The notes: generated from the letters alone by a model not told the origin. DNA of 64,000 bases from Gracilaria gracilis (GCA_030374805.1 JARGSG010000051.1:62001-126000), one strand, 5' to 3'; numbered from the stretch's first letter, positions 24,600 to 35,046 are shown. Numbers and translations are program-made.

Positions 24600-25260
24600 G
24601 TAGTTCCACATCAAAGTGATTCAACTGGCTCCTTACACGTTTGTCATATTGCGTGTCAAATGCAGGTGGTTGTAAGTAGAAAACGAGTTTCTTGTGAATC
24701 ACGACATTGTTCTCATAGGTTAAATGACCATTTTCTGGTTATGAGTCTCCGTGTGTTGACGAAACTGGCGGTAGGTTCGTTTCCTAATGGAACCATACTG
24801 ATTTACTGATCACAAAACCGGACAGCATGACACCATAATAAACATGCGACTTTTAAGAGAACCGTAAATGGAATGCTTTAATATCAGTATTGGTCAATAG
24901 AAGTCACCAGTCGCGAATGCAATGTTGATGCTTACACGTGGCAAATGGGTTTCTTGTGAGTCACAAGAGTGTTATCATAGGTTACACGACCAAGGTTTCT
25001 TTATGTGAACTCACAATCTCCTAATATTTGCCCGGGATTGGCTTCCTACTTGAATCATACTAATTTCGAGGTGACAGATATTAAAAGTTTAAGAAGAGAC
25101 TTTGACGGTAATGCTCACAAAAGTTTCTAATGTCCATTATTCTCAATGAACATTTCTACTCCCGAGGTAAATACTAGCCGTGACACGCAGAAACTGTGTG
25201 CTGTGCATCACCAGGGTCTGTTCTTAGGCTATAGAACCAAATCGACGTCGCTGCATTACA
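24600..25260. repeat. Degenerate tandem repeat with about 260-bp spacing
   Basis: The block GTTTCTTGTGAATCACGACA plus TTCTCATAGGTTAAATGACC (about 24685-24735) recurs in altered form at about 24948-24997 (TTTCTTGTGAGTCACAAGAG, TTATCATAGGTTACACGACC). More weakly, it recurs at about 25213-25253. Similarity extends past the block towards a shared CATACTGATTT/CATACTAATTT end (about 24796, 25055). The region is AT-rich and has no gene. Confidence 0.5.
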
Positions 25261-25438
25261 CTAGTACGACGTTTCTTTGACTCTGTTTGCAAGAGATCAT
25301 GTGGCAAACTTTTCACACGCACTACACAATTTTTGAAAGCATACCGTCAGCCTGCTTTTCATCGCTAAACACGTAAATTATGTGTGCAATAGACAGTACG
25401 AATATAACACATCCACTTTAGCTATAGACACTGTAACC

Positions 25439-26215
25439 CTAAATCTCCCTTCGGAAGAAGTCCAGAATTTCCACACGAACATCCCCATCAATAAGGTCGC
25501 TCGAACTGTGAGTCTCCTTCGCCAAGTTTCCATCTGACGCAAACCCCTCTAGAACACAGAACCCTCTCTCTCGTAAGTCTGCCCTCTTATTCACGAAGTA
25601 AACGTAGGCCAGACTGTCGTTCTTCACTGCGTCCACCCACAACGTCTCTTCATCCCCCTCGAGTCCTCGCATTGTCTCGTTCATGAGCTTGTGTCCATAA
25701 TATACTGCACGCCAAAAGACTGCGTGATGCACACCTTGGAAGTCCTTCGGCTCTAACAAATGTCCTCTGTGCTTCTTTTGAAGATGGATTGCATCCATCA
25801 AAGGGTAAACAGACTTAATGGCATTTTCTCTTCCAGTCGGCCACTGGCTCGGTACCGCTTTCACCAACTTCAACCACGAATCGTCGCCCTCACATTCTAC
25901 ATCTTCCGCCTTATTCAGGCCTGGCACCAACACTTCCGGAACGGTGTCATCGAATGGGTCAGTGTCTTCTGCTGACGTTGCCTTATTCGGCCCAGCATCT
26001 GAATCTGCATCGCTGCTGAAGGAGATGTCATGCGTTCGCAAGAAGTTCCTAACCGCTTTCGCATCAAGGTTTCGTAAATGAGATATGACATCCTGTGCAA
26101 CCAGTTGAGCTTTTTCTGTCCTTGCTTTCCTTTGCTGGCTGGCATCCGACAAACTGGCCACGTGTATACCGCAGAAAGACTTCTTCGACGGGGGTCCTTC
26201 CCACATCTCCGCCAC
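25439..26215 (-). CDS. Hypothetical acidic protein, possibly oxygenase-like at its end
   Basis: This 258-codon open frame starts with MAEMWEGPPSKKSFCGIHVA, a block found again (altered) at about 30055-30145. The middle is acidic (DSDAGPNKATSAEDTDPFDD) and the end reads LRERGFCVLEGFASDGN. That end resembles the opening strand of 2-oxoglutarate/Fe(II) oxygenases, but the iron-binding H-x-D...H part is not present, so the protein is truncated if that guess is right. It lies downstream of the SET and methyltransferase frames on the same strand. I do not recognise a family with confidence. Confidence 0.35.
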   Translation of the reverse strand: MAEMWEGPPSKKSFCGIHVASLSDASQQRKARTEKAQLVAQDVISHLRNLDAKAVRNFLRTHDISFSSDADSDAGPNKATSAEDTDPFDDTVPEVLVPGLNKAEDVECEGDDSWLKLVKAVPSQWPTGRENAIKSVYPLMDAIHLQKKHRGHLLEPKDFQGVHHAVFWRAVYYGHKLMNETMRGLEGDEETLWVDAVKNDSLAYVYFVNKRADLRERGFCVLEGFASDGNLAKETHSSSDLIDGDVRVEILDFFRREI

Positions 26216-26245
26216 CTTCGAGGCGTCTTACCAACGCTCCGCATG
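26150..26245 (-). repeat. Cassette-flanking repeat, left copy
   Basis: About 90 bp here (CACGTGTATACC..., GGTCCTTCCCACATCTCCGC) is similar to 30055-30145 in the same orientation. On the - strand both encode an M-W-x-G-P-P-S...G-I-H-V-A peptide. A partial related stretch in the opposite orientation lies at about 26575-26616 (+ strand, TTTGTACGACGCTCCAAAG). Confidence 0.65.
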
Positions 26246-26726
26246 CCACATGGGAACCATTATAGTGGTTCTGAGATGTAAATATTCTACACCACAGAAG
26301 CTCGATAAAACTGAACCTATATGTAGTGTGCACGCTCCTGTCATTGTCGCGCAGGCAGTAATGTAGTGTACAGTGACGCCGCGACCCACTCTCCGAGCGC
26401 CTCGCGCCAGTGAACCGGCGTTCTTCTTCAGACCACGCTTCTCTCCCGCATCGTCATTTCTCCGTTGTCCGGCTCGCAGCGCGTCAAGCCCGTGGGGTGT
26501 AGCGCGCTTTCGTCGTCTTGGGAACCAAGACGCATCCGAGAGCCATTTCGAGACATATACTCTTACCAATGTAGCAACAAGGCATTTGTACGGCGTTTGT
26601 ACGACGCTCCAAAGTTGACGTTGTATATCCAGTTCCTTACGCGATTGAAGCACATACGCTAGTAATTACGTTGAACTTGAGAGTTTTGCAATGCACTTTA
26701 CTTCATATACTACAACATAGAGCACA
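26246..26726. other. Spacer with no gene recognised
   Basis: This is a GC-rich stretch (26370-26530) followed by ordinary sequence. The only notable item is a partial inverted copy of the flanking repeat at about 26575-26616. Confidence 0.4.
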
Positions 26727-27104
26727 TCACTCACAATGCCATCCATAATTCATGCCTTGCTTGAACTTCTCCCATGGACACATGGGTCCATAGTCAACGT
26801 AAAGTTCCTCTTGTTCTTTAATATGTCTCGTAGCTACCACTACAAGGAGTTTGTAGGTCTCCAAAACTCCTGACTTCGTAGCTCGATTCTCTGAGGGTTT
26901 TCGAATTATCACATTGGGCGTGCGGACTTTGTCGGGATCCATCTCTTCCAAATTCTTTTCTTCATCACCTTCCCTGTATGATGCATCATTGATATATCCT
27001 GCAACACAGAAGGGAACCGGAACTACCCAAGCTTGAGCGGCGCTGACTTCAGTATCGCAATGAGGGAGACTACTGTACATCTGCCCCCTTAGCTTCACTT
27101 GCAT
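26727..27104 (-). pseudogene. SET-domain C-terminal half
   Basis: The frame of 125 codons has AGYINDASYREGD, then RTPNVIIRKPSENRATKSG, then LLVVVATRHIKEQEELYVDY and a following G. This is the order of the end of a SET domain: an I-N-D/H block, P-N-V strand, basic loop, V-A-x-R-x-I, then E-E-L-x-V-D-Y-G. SET enzymes methylate lysines on histones or other proteins using S-adenosylmethionine. The N-terminal half of the domain may lie in the broken frame just upstream (27104-27366), which I cannot align confidently. The cysteine-rich post-SET part is not evident. Confidence 0.6.
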
Positions 27105-27550
27105 ACAGTATTTTCTGAAGCGAAATGCAGTGGCTCACATCATTCAATCCCCTTATGTCAGTTGCGACGCGGCCCTTCGACTTAAACCATGGTATACTAA
27201 TGTGCCTTAAAAGTAAGCAACAACAATAACAAAAACAACCACAACAAAATGCTCTTAGTTTTCGTTCTGGAAATTTGGCATCCACAATGTAAGAAGATTG
27301 CAAAACCTCGTTCATCACATTAATTTGCGTCTTGAACTCATTTCGCCGCACCTTTCTCCCGTACACGACAACAGCATTGTGCTTCGCGTGAGCAAATCAT
27401 TGCTCATTTTTTTCACACCCGATGACCCGGTGAGGTTGTTCCATTTCCATACAAGCTAGGGCGCTGGAGAAAGTCCCAGCGTAGAGATTAACCACAACAA
27501 TATCCAGGGTTGGAGAATCTTGCGATGAGTTCCTTCAGTAGCTCTCTAGG
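27070..27550 (-). pseudogene. Methyltransferase motif I segment and link to SET
   Basis: After the TAG at 27551 the frame reads ELLKELIARFSNPG. A one-base change of frame then gives IVVVNLYAGTFSSALACMEM and VIGCEKNEQ, an in-frame TGA, and FAHAKHN. NLYAGTFS followed by a G-C-E strand is the S-adenosylmethionine-binding motif I region of amino-methyltransferases. In the beta class it comes after the DPPY motif, exactly the order seen here. Sequence then runs through 27366-27070 (VRRNEFKTQINVMNE...) towards the SET frame. An AAC-rich low-complexity tract at 27214-27250 lies inside it. Confidence 0.6.
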
Positions 27551-28564
27551 CTATTGTTCCGGATGAATCTTTTTAGTTCGGATACGTCGGCCAGTTTTTT
27601 CCCTCCAACGGAGGCTTTCCCCAGGTGCAAGGTGTGGAATCTGGTCGATGACTACGTAGTGGCCGGAGTACCTAGCCGGAACATAACCGAAGTTCTGGTA
27701 GTTCACCATTGTCTTCTGTTCGGCATACGAATTTCCTTTCCTGACACCATGCACTGCGTACTCTGTTGCTGCCAACAAACGAGTGGTGTCCCGTCCAGGG
27801 TTCCCCATGGGGTTCGAACGAGAGCGAATGAAGTGTACCGGTGTCGGATCCACTAGAAAGGACACACTTTTCTTTCCGTCCACTTCTTCTGACCTATGCT
27901 CACGCACTATCTCTTCCCAGTCTCCAAACTGTTCAATAGTGCAGAACACTATGAAATGTCCACAAGGTCGGAGCATAGGTGATATGACTTGTACGGGGCT
28001 CACCATGTCTTCGTCAGATAAATCGTCGTACTCATTGTCGCGTTTACCATACGATGGGTCTGTGAGCACGAGCTGGACGTCACCCTCTGAGGCATTATCT
28101 GATGGGAAGATTATACCATGAGCCTCAACTAGTTCATCGTATCCGACACAGTGCATAGAGAACTGTTTCTCCATACTTTCTCTCACCGCATCGAGAGCTT
28201 TCAGGGTCTTCGGGTCATCCATGTTATGAGGGGGGAAAACTCCATCCCAAACATCCTCACTGCCCCCACCAGAAGCACCTTCTTCATCGTCACTATCCAC
28301 AATGACAATGACATCGGCATCTACCGACTTCTTTCCTGCTGCTGCCATTTTGGAGGGTGTACAAACTGGTATCGTGTTCTCAATCTTCACAGTTACGGTC
28401 GTACGTCCTCCCTCTCGGCCTCCTCCATTACCCCTTGCCACGGCTGTAAAAAAGGCGAAGTTCTGTACAAGAAGAGCTTCCCGAATAGAAGATACGTAAT
28501 CGTCCGAGAAGCCGTTGAAAAGGGATGGAAATGGTGCTGGAAGCTTTCGTCTGAAGCTTTCCAA
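27551..28564 (-). pseudogene. DNA amino-methyltransferase (beta class), catalytic segment
   Basis: This 337-codon frame contains LVLTDPSYGKR at residues 166-176. It is the catalytic (D/N/S)-P-P-(Y/F/W) loop of N6-adenine/N4-cytosine DNA methyltransferases, with the second Pro as Ser. The strand GHFIVFCTIEQFGDW follows and further on ATEYAVHGVRKGN. The N-terminal part is glycine-rich, and residues 85-97 read VIVIVDSDDEEG, a hydrophobic core followed by acids, like a SUMO-interacting motif. TAG at 27551 interrupts the frame before motif I. Bacterial contamination is unlikely given the neighbouring eukaryotic SET frame and retroelements. Whether the target is DNA is inferred from motif order only. 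Confidence 0.6.
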
Positions 28565-28570
28565 CGAGTT

Positions 28571-29356
28571 CTACCTTGACGTAGGGGCCATCTGGTAGGA
28601 GAACCCGTTCAAAACTATTTTGCTCACATCAGCAAAGAATTTTTTTGCCAATTCCCGTAACTTCGCATCGATCTCATCTGAAATAAAGTGAACCCAAGAA
28701 ACAGTTTCGCCCACCTCGGAAGTCGCCTCCATTTCCTACCCTACAGTACGACCGGCCGATGCGGAACTGAATCCAGCAACGCGAGAATCGATGGCATCGA
28801 AACCAAGAGACGTGTTGTCGATTAGCAGGTATAGAAATAGCATCTGCTCTGCATTAATAAAACCTAATACACGTACAAAGAAACCCCATCCCATGCATAT
28901 GCTTTCCATAGCATGGGCCATTCGCCTTCCGTGTGTGTCGTAGGACGGTATATACCCATCTACAAACAGAACAGCGCTATGGGTGCGTTGAGAGGTCTTC
29001 CATCTTTTAGATTCCGGTAGGCTTCTTTCCAAGGAAATGCGCTTCACGAAGAATAGATAGAGCAGTTGTTGGAAGCGGGAGGGAGGCCATATCCTGAACG
29101 TTGTCCGCTTCGATTGCTTACCGCCCCGCCCGTGTCGTTTGAACAGTTCATTCCAAAAAACCCGCTCCGGAAATGAGCTCCAGTTGTCCACGTCTTTGTC
29201 CAGACTCCAGCTGAATATTGCTCTAACCCGGCGATCGAGAGAAGTGTCATCCATGTCCATAATACGCACATACTTGTAAATCCTACTACGGAAACGTACA
29301 TCGAAACATGTCTTCGCCAGTTTTTCTAGTGTGTAGTTTGTGTACGAACCCTTCAC
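28571..29356 (-). pseudogene. Unrecognised N-terminal part of the methyltransferase reading frame
   Basis: The frame from 29356 is in phase with the methyltransferase frame at 28564. Only TAG codons at 28736 and 28571 separate them. It encodes a basic, tryptophan-rich stretch (KQSKRTTFRIWPPSRFQQL), then HSAVLFVDGYIPSYDTHGRR and an apparently amphipathic region. I recognise no family. Between 28640 and 28450 another frame of the same strand looks equally protein-like (LLPDGPYVKVELVGKL), so a pair of frameshifts may hide the true reading. Confidence 0.4.
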
Positions 29357-29960
29357 AGCATTAGTGAGGAAGTCTCAGGCACATTGCAGGCTGTTGCGGT
29401 TGGATACAGCATATTGAACTATTTCCGTGCATCCAACTTCTCGAGGACTACCTGTACCGCTTCTTCATGCCGCATTGGTATCTCGAAGCTCAATGAACAG
29501 CGTCCAAAACTTCAAGAAACGGGTGGCCATTGTGATAGAGTCGGAGTTGGTGCTGGACGATACCATGCGAGACCTCCAAGCGGCCGGAGTAGGCCGCTTA
29601 AGAAAGCCCGGTGCTTCATCTCGGGCGCTCTCCATGCTCAACTTTCAAACGATGGAAAGAGGTTTACGTAACTCAACGAAAATTGTTCTTCAAAGAAACG
29701 ATATTTCACGCGGTAGTTGTGTGGGGGGAGGAATGAGTGCGAAGTATGAGGAGTGGGTAAGTCAGAATGATGAAAAACGGCGAGTGGAGCCGGTGGGTTG
29801 GAACGATGTGGAACGGCGAGTGGAGCGGGTTCGACGGATGATGAACGGGTGATTGGAAACGAGAAAGAGGAAAACAGCTCACAGAGCCCGGTCGTAGAAT
29901 GTAGAACTGATGCAGAATGGCCGCCCGTATGGTATGGGCCGTGGCCCAGATGCGGCGGGT
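29357..29960. other. Spacer with one unassigned + strand frame
   Basis: A 141-codon frame at 29427-29852 (+) has no recognisable domain. Nothing else is evident. GTGGGTTGGAACGATGTGGA-type G-rich repeats occur at 29790-29840. Confidence 0.3.
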
Positions 29961-30038
29961 CGGAACCGCGGTTCGGTGTGTTCCTAGCCGAGATCTTTGC
30001 AAAGATCTAGGCTAAGAACACTCCGAACCATGGGTCTG
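29961..30038. repeat. Long imperfect palindrome
   Basis: The centre AGATCTTTGCAAAGATCT (29991-30008) is a perfect palindrome. The arms continue with few mismatches to about 39 bases each (GTTCCTAGCCG on the left against CTAGGCTAAGAAC on the right, then TTCGG/CCGAA). It sits at the truncated end of the right flanking repeat, so it may be a transposon end-to-end junction. Confidence 0.75.
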
Positions 30039-30054
30039 ACACGGCGCATCCGAC

Positions 30055-30145
30055 AACAAGCCACGTGTATACCACGGAAATACATCTGTGAGGGGGGTCC
30101 TTTCCACATCTCCGCTACCTTCGGGGCATCGTACAAACGATGTAC
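30055..30145 (-). repeat. Cassette-flanking repeat, right copy
   Basis: This is the second copy of the block at 26150-26245, about 3.9 kb away and in the same orientation. Its coding potential (VAEMWKGPPSQMYFRGIHVA on the - strand) stops shortly after, near the palindrome centred at 29999. It therefore looks like a truncated copy of the 5' end of the 25439-26215 gene. Confidence 0.6.
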
Positions 30146-30333
30146 GGGGCAACGGAGGACAACGTGACAAGGACAAGGACAAAAGAAAGCACCAGATAGA
30201 AGTGAGAGACGAGTTTGTTGGGGTTTCAAAGACAGAGTATGAGCCCATACTGTAATACGCCAAGGACGAGACACGGCAACCGTGCTTCGAGATTAATATA
30301 GCGCCGAGAAGTTGGGGAAATTGAAGTGACACG

Positions 30334-30639
30334 GTGAGAGCGGAAACGAAAGACCGCGTGCTGTTTGTCGACGGGAAGGGGATAGTACCACGTTGCCCGA
30401 TGGAGCTTGCCATGGATATGAGGGCATATACTTCCTCCCTTCTTGGTAAATGCGAACATTTGCTGGTGCAAATCGTTGAGATAGAGGTAATGAAACCGCG
30501 GTTGGGAATCATCCGAGAGATGAAAATGGAGGTGGATTGTGTGAAACTATTAACCAACGACATTTGTTTGCGAAGGAGATTGAAACAGGCACGAAGTGGG
30601 AAGGTTTCTGAGGTTCGTTGCAGGTACGTCGACCCATAA
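30334..30639 (+). CDS. Unassigned 101-codon frame
   Basis: The frame starts at GTG and reads as a plausible soluble, basic protein (RVLFVDGKGIVPRCPMELAM...), but matches no family I know. No neighbouring gene gives context. It may be a chance frame. Confidence 0.15.
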   Translation: MRAETKDRVLFVDGKGIVPRCPMELAMDMRAYTSSLLGKCEHLLVQIVEIEVMKPRLGIIREMKMEVDCVKLLTNDICLRRRLKQARSGKVSEVRCRYVDP

Positions 30640-31552
30640 CGGGCTCACCTGCCAAGTATGCGCGATACTGAACGAAACTTGTGCGCTTCTGAATTGTGTG
30701 CGAAACTAAGCGTGTGATATTGCCTGATGGCATGAGCACTGTACAGAATTGGAAAGTCCATGTACAACTTGTTCTCTAATATTTCCATGCGGACAGAGAG
30801 GTATATCGAAGAAGGTCAGGAATGGGACTGTTCCTCAGGTTGTGACTCCGCATCTTTGCAAAATCGAAAGCACTCTCCCATGCTCTAACAGCTTCTCTGA
30901 CACGCCTCTGTCCCTTGTCCAGCTCATCTTTGAGTTCTATTGATGACGCTTTTTCCATTGTGGACGCCAAATGTTCTTGCGTCCCGGTTGTCAAATATTT
31001 CATTTTTGCCGCATTATGATATCTATTCATCCACATTGACTTCCAAACTGCACGGAGCGATCATTTCATGTGCATCGTAGAGAGCTTAGGATGAAGAAAA
31101 GAAGCTTGCTCGCATCAAAGGAGCTCGGACATATTATCAAGAGCACAGTATTGCTGAAATGCACTTTAAATGTTGATGCGCTAGCTCATCATGACGGTGC
31201 TCCAAACGACGAACTGAAGCAACGAAATTGAAGCGGGACGTGAAAGATGTAGAGGCTACAGAGTTGATGAAGTGGGCGAGGAACAGGGTGGCAGAGACGA
31301 AAGCTGTGGAGACCGTTGCCTCCGAAAGGGTCTTATCATGGAAAATTCGAAAACAGGTGTTTACCCTCCGTACATATCGTTTCTACACGGAATTTTCCTA
31401 AGGACAAAGGTCCGCTGCAAATACCGTAAGTATGCCAAAACATATGCAGATCATGTTCTCCTTCGATGTCGTTCCTCACAATGATTTTATTCGTTACTAC
31501 AGCCCGGCATTGAGGCCCACTATTTTGCAGTTCTAGACATCCACCACTACAT
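30640..31552. other. No gene recognised
   Basis: Only short frames occur. A - strand frame at 30776-31036 is lysine/glutamate rich and helix-like but without a known domain. Confidence 0.35.
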
Positions 31553-33458
31553 CTAAGACTGTTCATCATCGCCTTTTTTCATAACATTAACAAAGTGCTC
31601 CATAGCCAGCCGCACACCATCCGCGTAGTTAACCCGTTTGATTTTCACATAAGCATCTTTAAGCTGCTCGAGCTTTGTATTCATTCGATTGCCCAGCAAT
31701 TCGAGATACCTTGCTTCTGATAAACAATTCCCCACCGTTCCCTGGCGGAACGCATGAACCATTGAAGTGGCAAAACTGGATCGAACTACCATTCCTGTCA
31801 CATATTCGAATCGTCCATCAATGTTCTTCATGAATGTTCGGATCGAATTTCTCACGCTCTTCGTACTTAGCTGACCTCCATCCCTAGAATGAACCAAAAG
31901 AGACCACGGTTGCTTGCTTCTTATGGAATCAAATTGTTGGAGTACAAATGGTGGCATAACTTTCACATGAAGCTCTACAAACTTTCCCAACGATAATGGC
32001 ATTAGAACCACAGAAAAGCGCAGATCACGGTCCACCTTTTCTAGCTTTGTTCGAATCGAAAAATACTTTCCCATCTCAATCTCAAATTCTCTGTTAAAAT
32101 CTGCCTCATACGGAACCTGGAGGTTCGCAATTGCCTGTGGCCTTTGACCTCCACCTCGAAAGACCATAGCCGCCAAAAAGTTGAGACACCATTTGTGAAT
32201 CAGATCCTTTTTCTTGCGAAGTCTCTCCCCAAACATTCCTATCTGAATTGCTTCATCCTTTGCGTATGTCACAAAAATATCTTTCAGAGCATACTTCGAA
32301 ACACAAAAAGCTTTTCGGAGATCTTCATCCCTAAGGAGTTTATCGCTTTGAGAAACAAGATCAATGAGTTTCCGATCTTGGCTCACCCTGCGCGCGCTTG
32401 TTTTTGCAACGGACGCAGTACGACAGAGAAATTCTCCCAGTTTCGAAAGCCAGTTGTTTGAGGAGGTTTCCAATTCAACTTGCGCGGAACGAACCAAAAC
32501 CAGCAATGAATTTCATTTTGTCGCAACAGTGTTCGGAGCAGAAGCTAGCAGAAAATGGTTGACAAAACATTCAACGGCATCGTAATGCTTCAGACTTTCG
32601 AAAAGAACATCCTTCTTCCACCCTTTTTGCGATTATTTAGTCCACAAGCAATGATCCACCTTCTAAACTGTCCAGCTGCACTTCTCATATTTGCGAAGGA
32701 GCTTGTACCGCGTTTGGTCATGACAATCTTATTTCGAGAACGCAGTCTGAAAAACTCTTCTATATCGGAACAGTTCTCATTATTTACCTTCAAACCCATG
32801 TAAACCACCTTTCCACGTTCTGCTTTAGTGCGATCCATCAGCAGGGCATCCGGGCTTGTTAAAAAAGACGGATCAAGAAGAAGAAGTTCGTTTACCATTT
32901 CATTCCAGAGAACCTCCATAGACTTCTCTTCCACGGCTTCAATGGGTTTCACGAATCTGCGACGCTTTCCTCTAAACAGATCGCATCGGTTTTGTACAGT
33001 AGAGCACAACAACTTGCGCTGCTCCGCCAAAAGTTCATGTAAGCTTCCCATATTTCTCGGTTCTTTGGCAACGCTAGAATGGCCTTCAATTTCGGAAGCT
33101 ATAGATTTGCCTCGAGCGAGATGTGATATCTCTTCTCGTGTTCGAAGCTCACTGAGCTCGCCGGCAACTTCGGGATCATGCACAGACACGGTAGAGACTT
33201 TTCGAAACGATGTTTTCAACCCCCTTTCAATGACACGATGGGAACCGTTTTTGGTCACTTTCATCTGAAGTTGGCTGGATTCCAAGTTCTCCACGTCAGA
33301 AGCACAGATCTAATCTTCCTCTTCACCTGTCTCAGGTACATTTTTTGGCAGAGTTTTCGAGTCATTGAAGACAATCGTGGGAAAGAATCATTCGCTTTGC
33401 ATAGAAGATATATATCGTCCTCGTTAAGATGGTCAACATCGAGTAACAACGCAATCAT
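31553..33458 (-). pseudogene. Tyrosine recombinase-like protein (Crypton or YR-element type), broken
   Basis: Three frames read as one protein of about 635 codons: 33458-33261, 33294-32590 and 32588-31553. A frameshift sits near 33290 and another at 32596-32598 (TTT on the + strand, one base short). A TGA lies near 32518. The C-terminal part has GGGQRPQAIANL, which fits box I with the catalytic Arg. GMVVRSSFATSM fits box II with its Arg, although the His is Met. LGNRMNTKLEQLKDAYVK would supply the nucleophilic Tyr. The N-terminal two thirds is an unrecognised helical, lysine-rich region. No partner RT lies next to it, which favours a Crypton-like DNA transposon. The assignment rests on motif spacing. 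Confidence 0.5.
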
Positions 33459-33533
33459 CGATCGTATAAATACAACCGTACAGAGCTAGATACTCTGCAC
33501 AAGTGATTTGAAACAAAGTCTTGAAGGCTTCAC

Positions 33534-34400
33534 TTGCATTGCCGGTCTATGTGTGACCGACAAAAACTTAAAGAGCGAAGTGCTCTGCTACACGTAATGC
33601 CCAACAAGTCCTTGAAGGCTTTATTTTATTTCATGTCTACTCACGGCTTACTGACTATTGCAGCCGTTGAAGGGTTTGGCCACCGTGTACCGCTGGTACT
33701 TTACTCAGTTGCAGTCGGGATGGTTTGCAGTGCACAGTAACAGGAAGAGAGAGAGCAGGCCATACGTTAACTACACACATTACGGTTACTTTGCATTACG
33801 GGTAGCAGAACCTTTTCTTGCAAAGAAAGGAATACTGTAACTTTCCCGGGCAAACTGGCCTCACGAAGTAGGGCTACTGATCCTTAACCATCTGAAATTT
33901 CAGTACAAAGCCTGCAGCAAAAACGATCCTCCAAATTTCCAACACGCATCAACCACGGCCTATCTGTCTGCGCTCCCCGTCAGCGACTGCAACGTTTGGT
34001 GTGATGGATCAGTCTGCAGCCCAACTAGCATGCCGAACCAGGAAACTAGAGTGGCAGTCGAGTGGGATGAAGGCTGGTACTGTGGCACTTTACACCGACC
34101 ACATGATGGGTTTGAAACCAGGGAGTGCGTGAGGCAGTTCTTAGAAAAACGGCATGTACTACCTGCCGTTTGGGTGCGTTACGAAGATGAATTTTGAGAT
34201 GGCATACAGCCTGGATGAGGAGACCAAAACAGTTAAAGACAAAGACGGTAATGTACTGAGAACAGACCTTCTCTGCCTATACAATGTAGCAGCAGTAGCA
34301 TACGAAATTTACTGTAGAAGAAGAATGAAAACGAACCAGAGTGTAATCCCGGCAGGCGTGAACGTACTTTCCTTTACTGCTGCAGTACTATCAATGTAAC
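33534..34400 (+). pseudogene. Unrecognised degraded reading frame
   Basis: Protein-like sequence runs through TAA at 33838 in one frame (GYFALRVAEPFLAKKGIL, then SDCNVWCDGSV, then RVAVEWDEGWYCGTLHRP). It shifts near 34190 to SLDEETKTVKDKDGN and ends at 34397. The block V-A-V-E-W-D-E-G-W-Y-C-G is reminiscent of small beta-barrel chromatin or nucleic-acid domains, but this is weak. It directly precedes the RNase H fragment on the same strand and could belong to the same element. Confidence 0.3.
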
Positions 34401-34442
34401 AAGCTGTACAGAACATTCCAGAAAGCGTTAGAGAACGTGTGC

Positions 34443-35046
34443 GAATTTTACGGACTCACAAGCCACACTTGACGCCCTTCAGAGTGACCTTCGACGACAG
34501 GCTGCTCACGTGCAACACCTTTCTGAACTGCTACATTTGCTTAGCAGAAGATGCAAGATATTTCTGTCATGGATTCCGAACCACTGCGGGAGAGTTCAAA
34601 ATGAGAGGGTAGATGAACTAGCGAAGTCGGGGTTGCGATTGCCAATTCAAGAACAGTTGAAAGTAGATCATGACCTCGTGGACCCGAAGGCCACGTTGAA
34701 GGTTAAACAATGTAACCAGAGGTTTCTGTCTCCCGAAGAAGAGAATGAGATAGATTTCTGGGAGGGAAGACTTACAGAGGCAAATTTAGCACAATGGTTC
34801 ACAGGGCACACGCCGAAACTCCACCCAATCGCCAGCTACATTAATAGGAAAGTATTACGCTGCAAATGTGCGCTTGGAGCCAGGAAAGTCTGTGAGCATG
34901 TTCTGCTACGGTGCCCGTTGAGAAACGTGAGACCGAGAGAGATCTTCTGCGGTCGCATACGCAGTCAAGAAAAGTCTCTACAAAAGCTCATTCTGGAAAC
35001 ACCAAAAAATATTCTGGCCTTTCTGAAGAGGGAGACACATCTGTAA
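34443..35046 (+). pseudogene. LINE-type RNase H and C-terminal zinc knuckle fragment
   Basis: The frame reads FTDSQATLDALQS (acidic motif of RNase H), then IFLSWIPNHCGRVQNERVDE (H-x-G-x...N-E-x-x-D) and a final LAKSGL. A tail CKCALGARKVCEHVLLRCP (C-x-C...H-x4-C) follows. This arrangement is typical of the end of non-LTR retrotransposon ORF2 proteins. The reverse transcriptase and endonuclease are missing, consistent with 5' truncation. It ends with a stop at 35044. Confidence 0.65.

Noticed and set aside
27795..27830. tRNA suggested by GGTTCGAA
   Set aside because: It is part of the methyltransferase frame and no cloverleaf can be formed around it.
27551..28564. Bacterial restriction-modification gene or contamination
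   Set aside because: The frame continues into eukaryote-type SET sequence, and retroelements and hAT remnants lie on both sides. No restriction enzyme is present.
29427..29852. Possible + strand gene of 141 codons
   Set aside because: No domain, no conserved neighbour and an unusual composition. Kept only as an unassigned frame within the spacer entry.
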